DNA of 64,000 bases. Origin: Cupriavidus metallidurans CH34 (lineage in GTDB: Bacteria; Pseudomonadota; Gammaproteobacteria; Burkholderiales; Burkholderiaceae). Under the pieces are notes generated by a model. That model did no database searches, was not told the origin of the DNA, and saw only the letters and a list, made by a program, of their open reading frames with translations. The stretch spans positions 1,426,001 to 1,490,000 of the forward strand of contig NC_007973.1 of the NCBI RefSeq assembly GCF_000196015.1, read 5' to 3'. Position numbers and translations under genes: made by a program. Shown one piece after another: positions 1 through 9,619 of the stretch. Every line of letters starts with the position of its first letter. Positions within the stretch are counted from its first letter, which is position 1.

Positions 1-2
1 CG

Positions 3-242
3 CATCGTCAACGATTGCGCGAACGCGGCATCAAACCGGTGATCGCACGGCGCCGCACTGAACATGGCAGTGGTCTGGGCAAATTCCGTTGGGTCGTTGA
101 ACGGACTCACTCGTGGCTCCACAACTTCCGTCGTCTTCGCATACGCTTCGATCGTCGAGCTGACATTCACGAAGCATTCTTGAAATTCGGCTGCGCCCTC
201 GTCTGCTGGAACATCTTCAGGCGTACGGAGCAGCCTTTTTGA
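3..242 (+). CDS. IS5-family transposase, C-terminal part (5' end outside window)
   Basis: The reading frame is open from the window edge to a TGA stop and covers the last ~79 residues of a DDE transposase. The segment FRWVVERTHSWLHNFRRL carries the conserved glutamate region (VVER followed by basic residues) typical of IS5/IS427-group elements, which bind the inverted repeats and catalyse cut-and-paste transposition. The first in-frame TTG is not the real start, because similarity continues upstream of it. The right inverted repeat should lie in the ~70 bp after the stop, but it cannot be drawn without the left end. Its position just downstream of the catabolic array suggests that it marks one border of that cargo. 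Confidence 0.8.
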   Translation, partial: HRQRLRERGIKPVIARRRTEHGSGLGKFRWVVERTHSWLHNFRRLRIRFDRRADIHEAFLKFGCALVCWNIFRRTEQPF

Positions 243-312
243 ACTGGCCTCTAAAGGAAAATCTTGAACCCCAAAACTCCGAAAAAGTTGGGGCAACAAG
301 AACCGGTCTTCG

Positions 313-922
<610 letters not shown>

Positions 923-984
923 TTACTCTCCTCTGATTAATAGACTTGCATTGACATTAATTCGCAAGTCGTGTGGACGCTTCA

Positions 985-2007
985 TTAAAAGAAACGATCG
1001 AAATGAAGCTGTTCGAAAGGAACACAGTAGCCGATCATCAACATCTCCTGAAGAGCCTGAGTCATAGGTGGAGGACCGGCGAAATAAAACTCAAAATTTG
1101 ACAGCGTATCCCCGAACACACGCCGAACCACGTCATGAACAAATCCCGTTTCACCGCTCCACTGAAATCCGGAGGCCTCACCCGGCAAAGACACGACGGG
1201 GTAAAAATGAATGCGTTCGTCGTAGCCACGTAACATGCGCAGGAACGATTCTCCGCAAATGTCTGACGGCGTTCTCCCACCATAGAAAAAATGGAGATGG
1301 CGTGTTTCCAGCATGCCGGACTGCGACGCGCCACGTGCAATTGACACCATCGGTGCAAGACCCGACCCGCCCGCTACGCAAACAATGTCGCGTGGGGCCT
1401 CCGTTCTCAAGAAAGCAAGGCCGTAAGGTCCATCGATCTCCAGTTGATCGCCCGCACGAAGGTGATGGAACAACTGCTCTGTCGCTTTACCTTGCGGCAC
1501 GCGCCGGATCTGGAAATGCCACTCGCCTCGATCATTGCCGGTGTTAGACATGGAGTAGGCTCGCGGCGCGGTCACACCAGGGACCGAAAGCATCGCATAC
1601 TGTCCCGCCAAGAAGGTGGCCGGGCCATCCGTCACAAAGCGAAATTCGCGAATGTCGTGGGTGACTTCATGCGATTCCACAAACTTGGCCAGCAGTCGCT
1701 TCGGCCTCACTTGAGCTTGATGGTCCGCCTCGACGCGCACCTTTATCTGTATGTTCCCCTTGGCTCTGCATTGGCACGCTAACAGACGACCTTTACGGCG
1801 ATCGCGTTCGGTCAGCCCTGGCGCGTCTGGCCAAAGATTCTCGGCCTCTCCGTCCAGAAGATCAAACTTGCAGCTGCCACACCCGCCCGAGTTGCACTCA
1901 TAGGGAAATCCTATTCCGGCGCGCAAAGCTGCCCGCAGGACAGTGTCTTCCCCCGCCTGGACAAAGGCATTTTTCTCTCCCTCTATGAGTATTTGATGTT
2001 CAGACAT
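985..2007 (-). CDS. tmoF: toluene monooxygenase reductase component
   Basis: This NADH oxidoreductase feeds electrons to the Rieske ferredoxin of the toluene monooxygenase. The 340-residue protein begins with a plant-type [2Fe-2S] domain with cysteines at about 38, 43, 46 and 78 (CNSGGCGSC motif). An FAD-binding barrel follows (RAYSMSN near residue 150) and then an NAD-binding domain (GGSGLAP). Length and domain order match TmoF/TbuC. It lies ~100 bp after the beta-subunit gene and ~65 bp before the broken GST gene, on the same strand. It is distinct from the phenol hydroxylase reductase at 12990-14054, so the operon encodes two reductases for two oxygenases. Confidence 0.92.
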   Translation of the reverse strand: MSEHQILIEGEKNAFVQAGEDTVLRAALRAGIGFPYECNSGGCGSCKFDLLDGEAENLWPDAPGLTERDRRKGRLLACQCRAKGNIQIKVRVEADHQAQVRPKRLLAKFVESHEVTHDIREFRFVTDGPATFLAGQYAMLSVPGVTAPRAYSMSNTGNDRGEWHFQIRRVPQGKATEQLFHHLRAGDQLEIDGPYGLAFLRTEAPRDIVCVAGGSGLAPMVSIARGASQSGMLETRHLHFFYGGRTPSDICGESFLRMLRGYDERIHFYPVVSLPGEASGFQWSGETGFVHDVVRRVFGDTLSNFEFYFAGPPPMTQALQEMLMIGYCVPFEQLHFDRFF

Positions 2008-2106
2008 ACATGAAATCCCTGTGATTACGCTGTCAAGATCACCAAGAGCGCGTGATCCAGGCGCTCTTGATGGTCCCCTGAGACAGCATCGGCTGGAAGT
2101 CTTTCC

Positions 2107-3093
2107 TTACAGACCCAGGGATCGACGAAACTCTCGAGTCGCCGACTTGGCCGACTCCGAGGCGTCTGGTACATCGGCAAGCGTGCTGCAATAGGCATCG
2201 ATAGCCGCATCGCCGAGCGATTCCCAATTGGCAATCCAATTCTTGATAACTTCGGCGTTACCTGGCTTTTCGAGCGCCATCTTGACCAACGCCGTGGCCC
2301 AACGCCTGTGACGTGCCGCGTCGATGAGTTGGGCGTCCGTCAACAGGCCTAGCAAAGTATCTCCGTTATGGCGTCCGGACTCGCCCAGCTTGCGCAGCAC
2401 CGATTCCTCCACCGCAGGCTTGGCGACCAGGTTGAGCGCCACAAACGCTTCGGCCCAGTCCCATGTTACGAGAACCTTTTCCATAAGCTCACGGAAGCCT
2501 TGCCAGGCGACGTCATCTTCCCAATATTTACGTTCGTCGCTACCAAAGCCCTTGTCCTGGAATGCTAGCGACAACTCTTTCGTACGATAGGCCGTATGGC
2601 TCAACCAGCGGAAAGAATCGGCCATCTGAAAATAGTTGCAGTTGGTGATAGTGCTCGCTGGAGCCATCTGGCCGACGTAAGCGGAGGCCATTTGCAGCGT
2701 GTGGAACAGGTAGCGGGCCGGGGTATATAGCCGGGCCAGCTTACCAGCCCAGCGGGGATCCAGCGACTTATCATGTTCACGGGAATTGAACTGGTCGAAC
2801 AACCCGAAGACATACGTCTCCTGGCCGTCCTGCATCAGGTTGTACGTGCGATAGATGACTTCGTCCGGATCGCGGAACGCGTTCCAATCGTCGTGCTTGA
2901 GCGGACTATTGAGGGTGTGCTGCTTGAACCAGCGGCTCATCCACATATCCGGATCGAGCTCGTAGGGAGCATTCGGATCCCTCTTGTTGTAGTGCAAATT
3001 GGTGGAAACAATCTCGTATTCGCTCGGTTTGCGGCGCCGCGTCGCGAGATGACTCCAGGTCTTGAGCGGCTTGAGAACTTGAACTTCAGACAT
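2107..3093 (-). CDS. tmoE: toluene monooxygenase hydroxylase, beta subunit
   Basis: Structural beta subunit of the (alpha-beta-gamma)2 hydroxylase of a soluble di-iron monooxygenase. At 328 residues it has the length of TmoE/TbuA2 (about 327). It has the ferritin-like fold of the family but no pair of ExxH iron-binding motifs, as expected for the non-catalytic subunit. The region around residues 90-170 (RWAGKLARLYTPARYLFH) resembles beta subunits of toluene monooxygenases. It follows the effector gene after ~55 bp and precedes the reductase gene. A second, more divergent homologue (dmpL type) sits at 16377-17372 in the phenol hydroxylase set. Confidence 0.9.
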   Translation of the reverse strand: MSEVQVLKPLKTWSHLATRRRKPSEYEIVSTNLHYNKRDPNAPYELDPDMWMSRWFKQHTLNSPLKHDDWNAFRDPDEVIYRTYNLMQDGQETYVFGLFDQFNSREHDKSLDPRWAGKLARLYTPARYLFHTLQMASAYVGQMAPASTITNCNYFQMADSFRWLSHTAYRTKELSLAFQDKGFGSDERKYWEDDVAWQGFRELMEKVLVTWDWAEAFVALNLVAKPAVEESVLRKLGESGRHNGDTLLGLLTDAQLIDAARHRRWATALVKMALEKPGNAEVIKNWIANWESLGDAAIDAYCSTLADVPDASESAKSATREFRRSLGL

Positions 3094-3147
3094 GCTTGTC
3101 TCCTCGAATCTTTACTTGGTGGGGCGGATGTTGTCCGGTACCGCTAC

Positions 3148-3462
3148 TCAGACTTGCTTCTCAAAGTAGAAGCGGACCTGATCGGGCATAGTTTCAATAC
3201 GCCCGGCAAACGAACTCAATTCAACCTCGAGGTCAGGCATTTTGAACGGCCGGCCCAGCGCCCGCTCAATCGTTTCGCGGCGCAGGATTAACTCCCCGTC
3301 GGTGTCGATGCGCAAATAGGCGCGCTTGTCGTCCACGCGAATTTCCTTGCCAGGGTTGTCCTCTCGCGCTGCCTCAACTACTGCCTCAGCGAGCTCGCCA
3401 GCACGCATGACCGGACCCACCCTGTTGTTAAAGTGGGCCGATGCAATATCGTTTTTAGTCAC
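3148..3462 (-). CDS. tmoD: toluene monooxygenase effector (coupling) protein
   Basis: This small regulatory protein binds the hydroxylase and tunes oxygen activation and coupling; it has no cofactor. The 104 residues match the TmoD/TbuV family in size. Recognisable features are the N-terminal NNRVGPVMRAGELAEAVVEA segment and the motif ELILRRETIERALGRPF, which precedes the C-terminal strand in this family. The gene is the fourth of the tmoABCDEF-type set, between the Rieske ferredoxin and the beta subunit, with short gaps. A GAAAGC-type sequence lies just before the ATG. Function is assigned from the family; the residues contacting the hydroxylase were not checked individually. Confidence 0.9.
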   Translation of the reverse strand: MTKNDIASAHFNNRVGPVMRAGELAEAVVEAAREDNPGKEIRVDDKRAYLRIDTDGELILRRETIERALGRPFKMPDLEVELSSFAGRIETMPDQVRFYFEKQV

Positions 3463-3502
3463 AGCTTTCTCCTTGCTTTCGAATTGGCGGACCGAATGCT
3501 GC

Positions 3503-3838
3503 TCACGTATGTGCGAACAGCGGCTTCACACCCTCGGTTTCCACAAATACCGCATCGCCTTCGATCTTGATTGGGTACTCGGCCAGCGCACAGTCCGACG
3601 GGTTGATACCTTTTCCAGAGCAGGCATCGAACTGCCAAAGATGCGCCCTGCAGATCACCGTCTTGCCGTCGAATTTGCCTTCAATGAGTGGAATGTCCTG
3701 GTGTGGGCAAATACCTTGGAACGCCTTCAAGTCGCCGCCCTGCGGCCAAACCATCAGAATTTCCTGCCCATCGACCTCGAACGACTCCATTTCGCCCTCC
3801 CAAAGATCGTCCAGAGAGCACACTTTCTTAAATGTCAT
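3503..3838 (-). CDS. tmoC: toluene monooxygenase Rieske ferredoxin
   Basis: This electron carrier links the TmoF-type reductase to the di-iron hydroxylase. The 111-residue protein has the two Rieske ligand motifs: C-P-H at residues 44-46 and C-R-A-H at 63-66, giving two Cys and two His ligands for a [2Fe-2S] cluster. Size and spacing match TmoC/TbuB. It lies between the gamma-subunit and effector genes in the standard order. The phenol hydroxylase cluster upstream has no equivalent, because its reductase passes electrons directly, so this gene clearly belongs to the toluene-type system. Confidence 0.93.
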   Translation of the reverse strand: MTFKKVCSLDDLWEGEMESFEVDGQEILMVWPQGGDLKAFQGICPHQDIPLIEGKFDGKTVICRAHLWQFDACSGKGINPSDCALAEYPIKIEGDAVFVETEGVKPLFAHT

Positions 3839-3893
3839 GAACTTCCTTTCTATTGATGAAGGGACCCCAGCACATCAACTGCCGAATGCCTGG

Positions 3894-4160
3894 TTATTGC
3901 TGGGCGGGTTCCCAGATGACCTCAACACACTCGGTCGGCTTGAGGCCCGAATCGGCCACTTTCATCGTTCGGGGCAAACATTCCTTGCTACCTTGCTGGC
4001 GCACCCGCAGGATATGCCCGGGACGCGCTTTCACACGCCGTCCAACGGAGTGATGCGCAGCAGCGGCCGCCACTTCGTCCATGGTGTTCTCGGTATCGAC
4101 CGCCACCAGCTGAAGCACGAAGTCGCCTTCGAAATTGGAGCTCAAGGGAAACAAAGCCAT
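3894..4160 (-). CDS. tmoB: toluene monooxygenase hydroxylase, gamma subunit
   Basis: Small structural subunit of the hydroxylase. The chosen ATG at 4160 is preceded by a GAGGAC ribosome-binding sequence and gives MALFPLSSNFEGDF, which aligns with the known TmoB N-terminus; an upstream in-frame ATG would add 14 unrelated residues. The resulting 88 residues match TmoB/TbuU (about 84-86). Conserved features include the LQLVAVD strand, the RRV basic turn and the C-terminal EVIWE strand of this ubiquitin-like subunit. It sits between tmoA and tmoC in canonical order. Confidence 0.9.
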   Translation of the reverse strand: MALFPLSSNFEGDFVLQLVAVDTENTMDEVAAAAAHHSVGRRVKARPGHILRVRQQGSKECLPRTMKVADSGLKPTECVEVIWEPAQQ

Positions 4161-4228
4161 TTTGGAGTCCTCTGTTTGGTTGGTGGTTGCGCCGGTGGTC
4201 ATACCACCGGCTCTTCAGGCAGCAGTGC

Positions 4229-5731
4229 TCAACTTGCCTTCTTCATGCGCATCTTCTTGTAAATGTCCACCCATGAGTAGCCGTGGGCGTCATCACCGAT
4301 TTCGCCGGGTGCCAGACCCATGTAAGCCAATGCGCCCCCCAGATCCATCGGCTGCACCAAGCCAGCCAGGAAACGGTCCACCAAAGTCATATGGCCTGCA
4401 TAACGCTCCGGCTCCTGCTCAAAGCACCACCGATCCGGCTCCGAGCCGAAGTGATACAGCCTGCCGTTGTATTCGAGCGGATAATCCTGCACGGCCCACC
4501 CGTTGCCCGGCGTGTAATTGATCGGCAGGTTGCACATGTTGCACACGATCGGCAACGTCTCCGGGTACGTTTGCGCGATGTTCCCGTCGACCAGATTGTC
4601 GATGATCACATCCCAGCACTGGCCCCAGGTGTCGTTCCAGCCAGGGTATTTTTCTTCCAGCCAATCCCGTTCTGCGGGCGTGACGCCGGCTGCCGGGTTC
4701 CACCAGACGGTAGGACGCCAATACCAGACGCCCAAATGCATGCCATGATGCTGCTGATCGAGCTGCTGCAGGAACGTGTCCCAATACCAAGGCTTGTCGA
4801 GCCCCAGATCGTTCAGTGCGCGTTCAAACTGCGCAACAATCCATTCCTGCATAAACTCCTTGAACGACTGCTTGCGATGCTCGAGCGGGGTGTAGTAGTC
4901 CATCACCGGCCCAGTCAGCACCGAAAACAGCCTCCACGCGCGCCAAAAAGCGATGTCAACCTTTTTCTGGGCCTCGGCTTTCTTGCCGTTCTCGATCAGA
5001 ATCTGGAGCGTTGGACTGCCGATCTGTGCATGGCGCGACTCGTCGGTCTGCACACTCGAGATCAGACTGGAGAATGTGTGATCCCCGGCCTCCGTAGCGT
5101 CTGCCGCCAGCCCAAGAAACTGCATGTTGGTGAAGCCGGTTTCAAAGCTGAAGGTCAGCATGATGGCGACGCTGATCGCGTCGCGCGTCATCATGATGTC
5201 ATCGAAGAAATGACGTGCGGCAATCGCTGCCCATTCGTTGGTATGGAAGGCCTTGGCAGCCCAGTCGAACTGACGGTCTTTCGAGACGTGCTCATGAGGA
5301 AAGTAGAGCTGGATCTGACCGTGACGAATTTCGTCCATACTTCCCAGGGTCGCCATATTGCGCATGCCCGGTGCCTTGGAGAAGCGCATCATACGTGCTT
5401 CGGCGCTCGAGGCGGAATATTCGGCGAGGGCAATGGCACCATAATGCTGCTTCATCACCGTAAGCCAACCCGGATCAGATCTTTCATAGATCTGGCTGCG
5501 CTCGAGCGCAGCCTTCACGGAGTACGCGCCAGCGTCCTTCTCGCGTTGGACTTTGACATATTCCGGGTAAGTCTGCTTGTATGGTTCGTCGTAGGTCTCC
5601 CACTTTTCCATGGGAATGCCGTGATCTCCACTGAGCTCGGGCGGAAAAAGCTCGCTCTCCGTGACGTACTTCGGCGACCAGTTAGTCGTCCTGGCAAGGT
5701 CGTACCAGTCCATCCGATTTAACAAAGCCAT
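4229..5731 (-). CDS. tmoA: toluene/benzene monooxygenase hydroxylase, catalytic alpha subunit
   Basis: Catalytic di-iron subunit that hydroxylates toluene or benzene with O2. The 500-residue protein aligns without gaps to toluene-4-monooxygenase numbering. The iron ligands are at E104, E134 and H137 (DEIRH), E197 (FSFETGF), and E231 and H234 (DESRH). Channel and gate residues include I100, A107, Q141 and T201, but position 103 is Ala, where T4MO has Gly. It opens the tmoABCDEF-type set, only 59 bp after the tautomerase gene, with no visible promoter between them, so it is probably transcribed with the meta-pathway genes. Regiospecificity (ortho, meta or para attack) cannot be read from the sequence. 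TbuA1 is the alternative name. Confidence 0.94.
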   Translation of the reverse strand: MALLNRMDWYDLARTTNWSPKYVTESELFPPELSGDHGIPMEKWETYDEPYKQTYPEYVKVQREKDAGAYSVKAALERSQIYERSDPGWLTVMKQHYGAIALAEYSASSAEARMMRFSKAPGMRNMATLGSMDEIRHGQIQLYFPHEHVSKDRQFDWAAKAFHTNEWAAIAARHFFDDIMMTRDAISVAIMLTFSFETGFTNMQFLGLAADATEAGDHTFSSLISSVQTDESRHAQIGSPTLQILIENGKKAEAQKKVDIAFWRAWRLFSVLTGPVMDYYTPLEHRKQSFKEFMQEWIVAQFERALNDLGLDKPWYWDTFLQQLDQQHHGMHLGVWYWRPTVWWNPAAGVTPAERDWLEEKYPGWNDTWGQCWDVIIDNLVDGNIAQTYPETLPIVCNMCNLPINYTPGNGWAVQDYPLEYNGRLYHFGSEPDRWCFEQEPERYAGHMTLVDRFLAGLVQPMDLGGALAYMGLAPGEIGDDAHGYSWVDIYKKMRMKKAS

Positions 5732-5790
5732 TTTCAGTCTCCATAATTTCTAAGGCCAACTGGCCCTCAACACACCAAACACACAACGTC

Positions 5791-5982
5791 CTAACGCCCT
5801 CGTTTCCTGGCGCTTTGACCCGCGATTCCAAAGTGTTCTTTCGGCATTTCGGTAATGAGCACGCGGATGGACTCCACCGGCGCATCAATCGCGCGATGGA
5901 TCGCCTCGGTGACCTCGGCGATCAGCCGCTCCTTCTTTTCCGCATCGCGGCCTTCGATGATGTACAGCTGCGCAATCGGCAT
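5791..5982 (-). CDS. dmpI: 4-oxalocrotonate tautomerase
   Basis: Isomerises 2-hydroxymuconate to 2-oxo-3-hexenedioate in meta-cleavage. The 63-residue protein starts MPIAQLYIIEGR, so after removal of Met the catalytic amino-terminal proline is present. The downstream arginines expected for substrate binding lie in the ESIRVLITEM region. Size and sequence match XylH/DmpI. The gene follows the decarboxylase by 11 bp and is the last gene of the meta-cleavage block before the toluene monooxygenase genes. An AGGAG sequence lies just upstream of the ATG. Confidence 0.93.
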   Translation of the reverse strand: MPIAQLYIIEGRDAEKKERLIAEVTEAIHRAIDAPVESIRVLITEMPKEHFGIAGQSARKRGR

Positions 5983-5993
5983 GGCTATCTCCT

Positions 5994-6782
5994 TTAAACG
6001 AAGCGCAAACCGGTGCTGCCCATCCCCTGCACCCGCAGGGCGATGGCATCCCCCGCTCGCACGGCAATGGCCTCCGTGATCCCCCCTGACAGAATCAAAC
6101 TGCCCGCCGGAATCTCCTCGCCACGCGCGCCCAGATGATTGGCCAGCATCGCAATCGCCGCGGCCGGGTGGCCCAGCACCGCGGCGCCCGCCCCGAACGC
6201 AACCGGCTCACCGTTTTTCTCCAGCACGATGCCGACGATGCGCAGATCCACCTCAGACACTGGCAGTGCGCGCCCACCCACAACAAAGCGTGCGGCCGAC
6301 GTGTTGTCCGCTACCACACTTTTGAGATCGAACTTGAAATCGCGGTAGCGCGAGTCAATGACTTCGATGCCCGGCATCACGAAGTCAGTCGCCGCCAGCA
6401 CCGCTCCGATATGACAGCCCGGGCCTTTCAACGGCGCTTTAGTAACAAAGGCGATTTCCGGCTCGACTTTGGGATGGATCAGCGCCTCGGTCTTGCACGT
6501 GCCGCCATCGGGGATCGCGTAATAGTCGGCCATGAAGCCGAAGACAGGGCTCTCAACCCCCATCTGCTTCATTTTGGCGTGCGAGGTCAGCCCCGCTTTG
6601 AGCCCAACGATCTTCCCGCCGCGGGCCAGCTTGCGGCGGCGAATCTCGTCCTGGATCGCGTAAGCGTCATCCCAATCCATCTCGGGATGCTCATCGGTGA
6701 TCTTGAGCGTGTCTTGCGCGTGGAGCTCGCAGTTCTCGAGGTGCTCTGCAAGGCGCGCAATGGTGGTGCGATCCAGTTTCAT
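5994..6782 (-). CDS. dmpH: 4-oxalocrotonate decarboxylase
   Basis: Decarboxylates 2-oxo-3-hexenedioate to 2-hydroxypenta-2,4-dienoate; in known systems it forms a complex with the hydratase. The 262-residue protein belongs to the fumarylacetoacetate hydrolase-like hydratase/decarboxylase family (segments [19 protein letters not shown] and [20 protein letters not shown]). It is clearly paralogous to the hydratase at 8835-9617. The metal-binding carboxylates of the family are expected in the EPEIAFV and EVIDSR segments, both of which are present. It overlaps the aldolase stop by 4 bp (ATGA), indicating translational coupling. Alternative name XylI. Confidence 0.92.
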   Translation of the reverse strand: MKLDRTTIARLAEHLENCELHAQDTLKITDEHPEMDWDDAYAIQDEIRRRKLARGGKIVGLKAGLTSHAKMKQMGVESPVFGFMADYYAIPDGGTCKTEALIHPKVEPEIAFVTKAPLKGPGCHIGAVLAATDFVMPGIEVIDSRYRDFKFDLKSVVADNTSAARFVVGGRALPVSEVDLRIVGIVLEKNGEPVAFGAGAAVLGHPAAAIAMLANHLGARGEEIPAGSLILSGGITEAIAVRAGDAIALRVQGMGSTGLRFV

Positions 6783-7825
6783 GCCGCCACCTTCTGCGCC
6801 TTTGACGCACGCGCTTTGGCCAGCGTGATGGCCGTGTCTTCAATCATATCTTCCTGGCCACCGACCATGCCCCGGCGCCCAAGCTCGACCAAGATCTCGC
6901 GCGCCGGTACGCCATACTTTCGCTCGGCGCGCTTGGCAAACAGCAGGAACGACCCGTAGACCCCGGCGTAACCCAGGGTGAGCGAGTCGCGGTCGATCCG
7001 GATGGGGAAGTCCATGATCGGCACAACCAGGTCTTCGGCCACGTCCTGAATGGCCCACACATCCACTCCGGTCTGAATCCCCATTCGGTCGCATACGGCG
7101 ACCAGGACCTCCATCGGCGTGTTGCCCGCACCCGCACCGAGACCAGCCGAGGCGGCGTCGATGCGGGTGGCGCCACACTCAACGGCCGCAATGGAGTTGG
7201 CGATCCCCATCGCCAGGTTGTGGTGGCCGTGAAAGCCCAGTTCCGTCTCCGGCTTGAGCGCCTCACGCACCGCGCCAAGGCGGGCCCTGACATCATCGGG
7301 CAGCATGTAGCCAGCCGAATCGGTAATGTAAACACAGTTGGCGCCGTACGACTCCATCAGCTTTGCCTGCCCGACCAGCCCTTCAGGACTGTTCATATGC
7401 GCCATCATCAGGAAGCCCACCGTGTCCATCTCAAGCTTGCGCGCCAGGGCAATGTGCTGCTCCGACACGTCAGCCTCGGTGCAGTGCGTAGCCACCCGGA
7501 TGGTGTGCACGCCAAGCTCCTTGGCCATCTTCAGATGGTCGACTGTGCCGATGCCCGGCAACAGTAAAGCCGAGACCTTGGCCTGCTTCATGAGCGGGAT
7601 CACGGCCCCCAGATATTCTTCATCGCTGTGGGCCGGAAAGCCATAGTTGACCGACGAGCCGCCCAGGCCATCGCCGTGCGTGACTTCAATCAGGGGGACC
7701 CCGGCTGCGTCCAGGCCGCAGGCGATGCTTTTCATTTGCTCCAGCGTCATCATATGGCGCTTCGGATGCATGCCGTCACGCAACGTCATGTCGTGGACGG
7801 TGATTTTTTTTCCTTGCAGGTTCAT
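6779..7825 (-). CDS. dmpG: 4-hydroxy-2-oxovalerate aldolase
   Basis: Cleaves 4-hydroxy-2-oxoacids to pyruvate and an aldehyde, which is channelled to the partner acetaldehyde dehydrogenase. The start at 7825 is chosen for its AGGAG site and because the family begins [18 protein letters not shown]; a longer ORF would add 19 unrelated residues. The 348-residue protein shows the HMG-CoA-lyase-like TIM-barrel motif [11 protein letters not shown], and [11 protein letters not shown] with metal-binding histidines. It follows dmpF by 19 bp and overlaps dmpH by 4 bp, as in dmp and tom clusters. Confidence 0.94.
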   Translation of the reverse strand: MNLQGKKITVHDMTLRDGMHPKRHMMTLEQMKSIACGLDAAGVPLIEVTHGDGLGGSSVNYGFPAHSDEEYLGAVIPLMKQAKVSALLLPGIGTVDHLKMAKELGVHTIRVATHCTEADVSEQHIALARKLEMDTVGFLMMAHMNSPEGLVGQAKLMESYGANCVYITDSAGYMLPDDVRARLGAVREALKPETELGFHGHHNLAMGIANSIAAVECGATRIDAASAGLGAGAGNTPMEVLVAVCDRMGIQTGVDVWAIQDVAEDLVVPIMDFPIRIDRDSLTLGYAGVYGSFLLFAKRAERKYGVPAREILVELGRRGMVGGQEDMIEDTAITLAKARASKAQKVAA

Positions 7826-7844
7826 CTCTGTTCTCCTTGACGGC

Positions 7845-8756
7845 TCAAGCGACAACCGGTTCGAGCGTGAGATTGCCGGCAATCATCTCTTCGGCAAACA
7901 TCTCGGCGGTCCGGGCCGCGGCAGCGGTCATGATGTCCAGGTTGCCGGCGTACGTGGGCAGATAGTCCCCCAGGCCCGCCACCTCCATGAAGACCGTCAC
8001 ACGCTTGCCGTCAAACACCGGGCCGTTGACCAGCCGGTAACCGGGCACGTACTTCTGGACCTCTTCGATCATGGCGTGGATGGACTCGGCAATCCTTTGC
8101 TGATCCGGCTCGGTTTCGGTCAGGCAATGAATCGTGTCGCGCATCATCAGCGGAGGCTCCGCCGGGTTGATGATGATGATGGCTTTGCCCTTCCTCGCGC
8201 CCCCCACCTTTTCCACCGCGCCGGCCGTGGTCCGCGTGAATTCGTCAATGTTTTTGCGCGTGCCGGGCCCCACCGATCGGCTCGATACGGTCGCGACGAT
8301 TTCTCCGTAAGCGACCGGCTGCACGCGCGAGACCGCAGCGACCATCGGAATGGTGGCCTGCCCGCCACAGGTGACCATGTTTACATTCATCTCGCGTTTG
8401 CCCAGGTGCTCTTTCAAATTGACCGGCGGTACGCAGTACGGGCCAATTGCCGCCGGCGTCAGATCGATCATCATCACGCCCAGCGCGTTAAGCTTGCGCG
8501 CGTTTTCCGCGTGAACATATGCACTGGTGGCATCAAACGCGATCTGCACACCATCGGCCAGCACATGCGGCAGCAGCCCGTCGACACCTTCCGCCGTGGT
8601 TTTGATGCCGAGCTCACGGGCTCGGTTCAGCCCCTCCGATTCCGGGTCGATGCCCACCATCCACACCGGCTCCAGCACCGAGCTGCGCTTGAGCTTGGCC
8701 AGCAGATCGGTGCCGATATTGCCTGGTCCGATCAGCGCACATTTGATCTTTTTCAT
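7845..8756 (-). CDS. dmpF: acylating acetaldehyde dehydrogenase
   Basis: Converts acetaldehyde (or propanal from methylcatechols) plus CoA and NAD to the acyl-CoA, in complex with the aldolase. The start at 8756 is chosen over an upstream in-frame codon because the family begins [19 protein letters not shown] and an AGGAAGGA sequence precedes it. The 303-residue protein has the NAD-binding GPGNIG motif at residues 10-15 and the catalytic cysteine near 130 ([10 protein letters not shown]). It sits between the hydratase and aldolase genes in the standard order. Confidence 0.94.
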   Translation of the reverse strand: MKKIKCALIGPGNIGTDLLAKLKRSSVLEPVWMVGIDPESEGLNRARELGIKTTAEGVDGLLPHVLADGVQIAFDATSAYVHAENARKLNALGVMMIDLTPAAIGPYCVPPVNLKEHLGKREMNVNMVTCGGQATIPMVAAVSRVQPVAYGEIVATVSSRSVGPGTRKNIDEFTRTTAGAVEKVGGARKGKAIIIINPAEPPLMMRDTIHCLTETEPDQQRIAESIHAMIEEVQKYVPGYRLVNGPVFDGKRVTVFMEVAGLGDYLPTYAGNLDIMTAAAARTAEMFAEEMIAGNLTLEPVVA

Positions 8757-8834
8757 GACCTTGTCCTTCCTATAAAAATGACTTTTACGCACGGCATCCG
8801 ACAACGGCCGGGCGTGGTGCCTGGCCAGGCGCGT

Positions 8835-9617
8835 TCAGTGAAACCGGACCGAACAACCGCCCAGACCACCAATACTGACGCGGAAGCTGTCGCCCGCCTT
8901 GGCCGGGAACATCGCCGCCAGCGCGCCGGACAAGATCACCTCGCCCGCCTTGAGTGCAATGCCCAGACGCCCCAGCGTGTTGGCAAGCCAGGCCACGGCG
9001 TTGACCGGTGAGCCCAGTGCCGCCGCGCCGCAGCCCGTGGCGATAATCTCGCCATTACGCTCCATCACCATGCCGCACAGCGTCAGGTCGAGCTTGCGTG
9101 GATCGACCGCGTGATCACCCAGCACGAATACGCCACAGGAGGCGTTGTCCGCCACGGTGTCCTGAATCTTGATCTTCCAGTCGCGGATGCGCGAATCGAC
9201 AATTTCAAAGCACGGCATCACGCATTCGGTCGCCGCCAGCACGTCCACGTTGGTCACCCCCGGCCCCATCAGGTCTTTCTTGAGGATGAACGCGATCTCG
9301 CCTTCGGCCTTGGGCTGAATCAGCGTGCCGATCTCGATCGACTGCCCTTCGTTGTAGATCATGCCGTCGAGCATGTAGCCGAAATCCGGCTGATACACGC
9401 CAAGCATGTTCATCACGGCCGCCGACGTGACGCCGATCTTCTTGCCGATGATGGTTTCACCAGCCTGCACACGACGCTCGATCATGCGCTGCTGAATGTG
9501 ATAGGCGTCCTCGATCGTCATATCGGGGTGGCGCTCGGTCAGCGGATCGAGCACGGTTCGCGTGGTCAGTGCCTGATACAGGGCGTCGCCAAGCTGGGTG
9601 ATTTGAGTTTTGTCCAT
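8835..9617 (-). CDS. dmpE: 2-hydroxypenta-2,4-dienoate hydratase
   Basis: Adds water to 2-hydroxypentadienoate to give 4-hydroxy-2-oxovalerate. The ATG at 9617 starts 2 bp after the stop of the preceding dehydrogenase gene, and the family begins MDKTQITQLGDALYQAL; the longer ORF extends into that gene. The 260-residue protein is a member of the hydratase/decarboxylase family with IGKKIGVTSAAVM and CFEIVDSRIRDWKIK segments, paralogous to dmpH in the same operon. A ~78-bp gap separates it from dmpF. Confidence 0.93.
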   Translation of the reverse strand: MDKTQITQLGDALYQALTTRTVLDPLTERHPDMTIEDAYHIQQRMIERRVQAGETIIGKKIGVTSAAVMNMLGVYQPDFGYMLDGMIYNEGQSIEIGTLIQPKAEGEIAFILKKDLMGPGVTNVDVLAATECVMPCFEIVDSRIRDWKIKIQDTVADNASCGVFVLGDHAVDPRKLDLTLCGMVMERNGEIIATGCGAAALGSPVNAVAWLANTLGRLGIALKAGEVILSGALAAMFPAKAGDSFRVSIGGLGGCSVRFH

Positions 9618-9619
9618 GA

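Noticed and set aside
243..312. Right inverted repeat of the IS5-family element
   Set aside because: Probably lies here, but without the left end I cannot define it.
4283..5722. Long plus-strand ORF opposite tmoA
   Set aside because: Shadow of the catalytic subunit gene with no recognisable domain or ribosome site.
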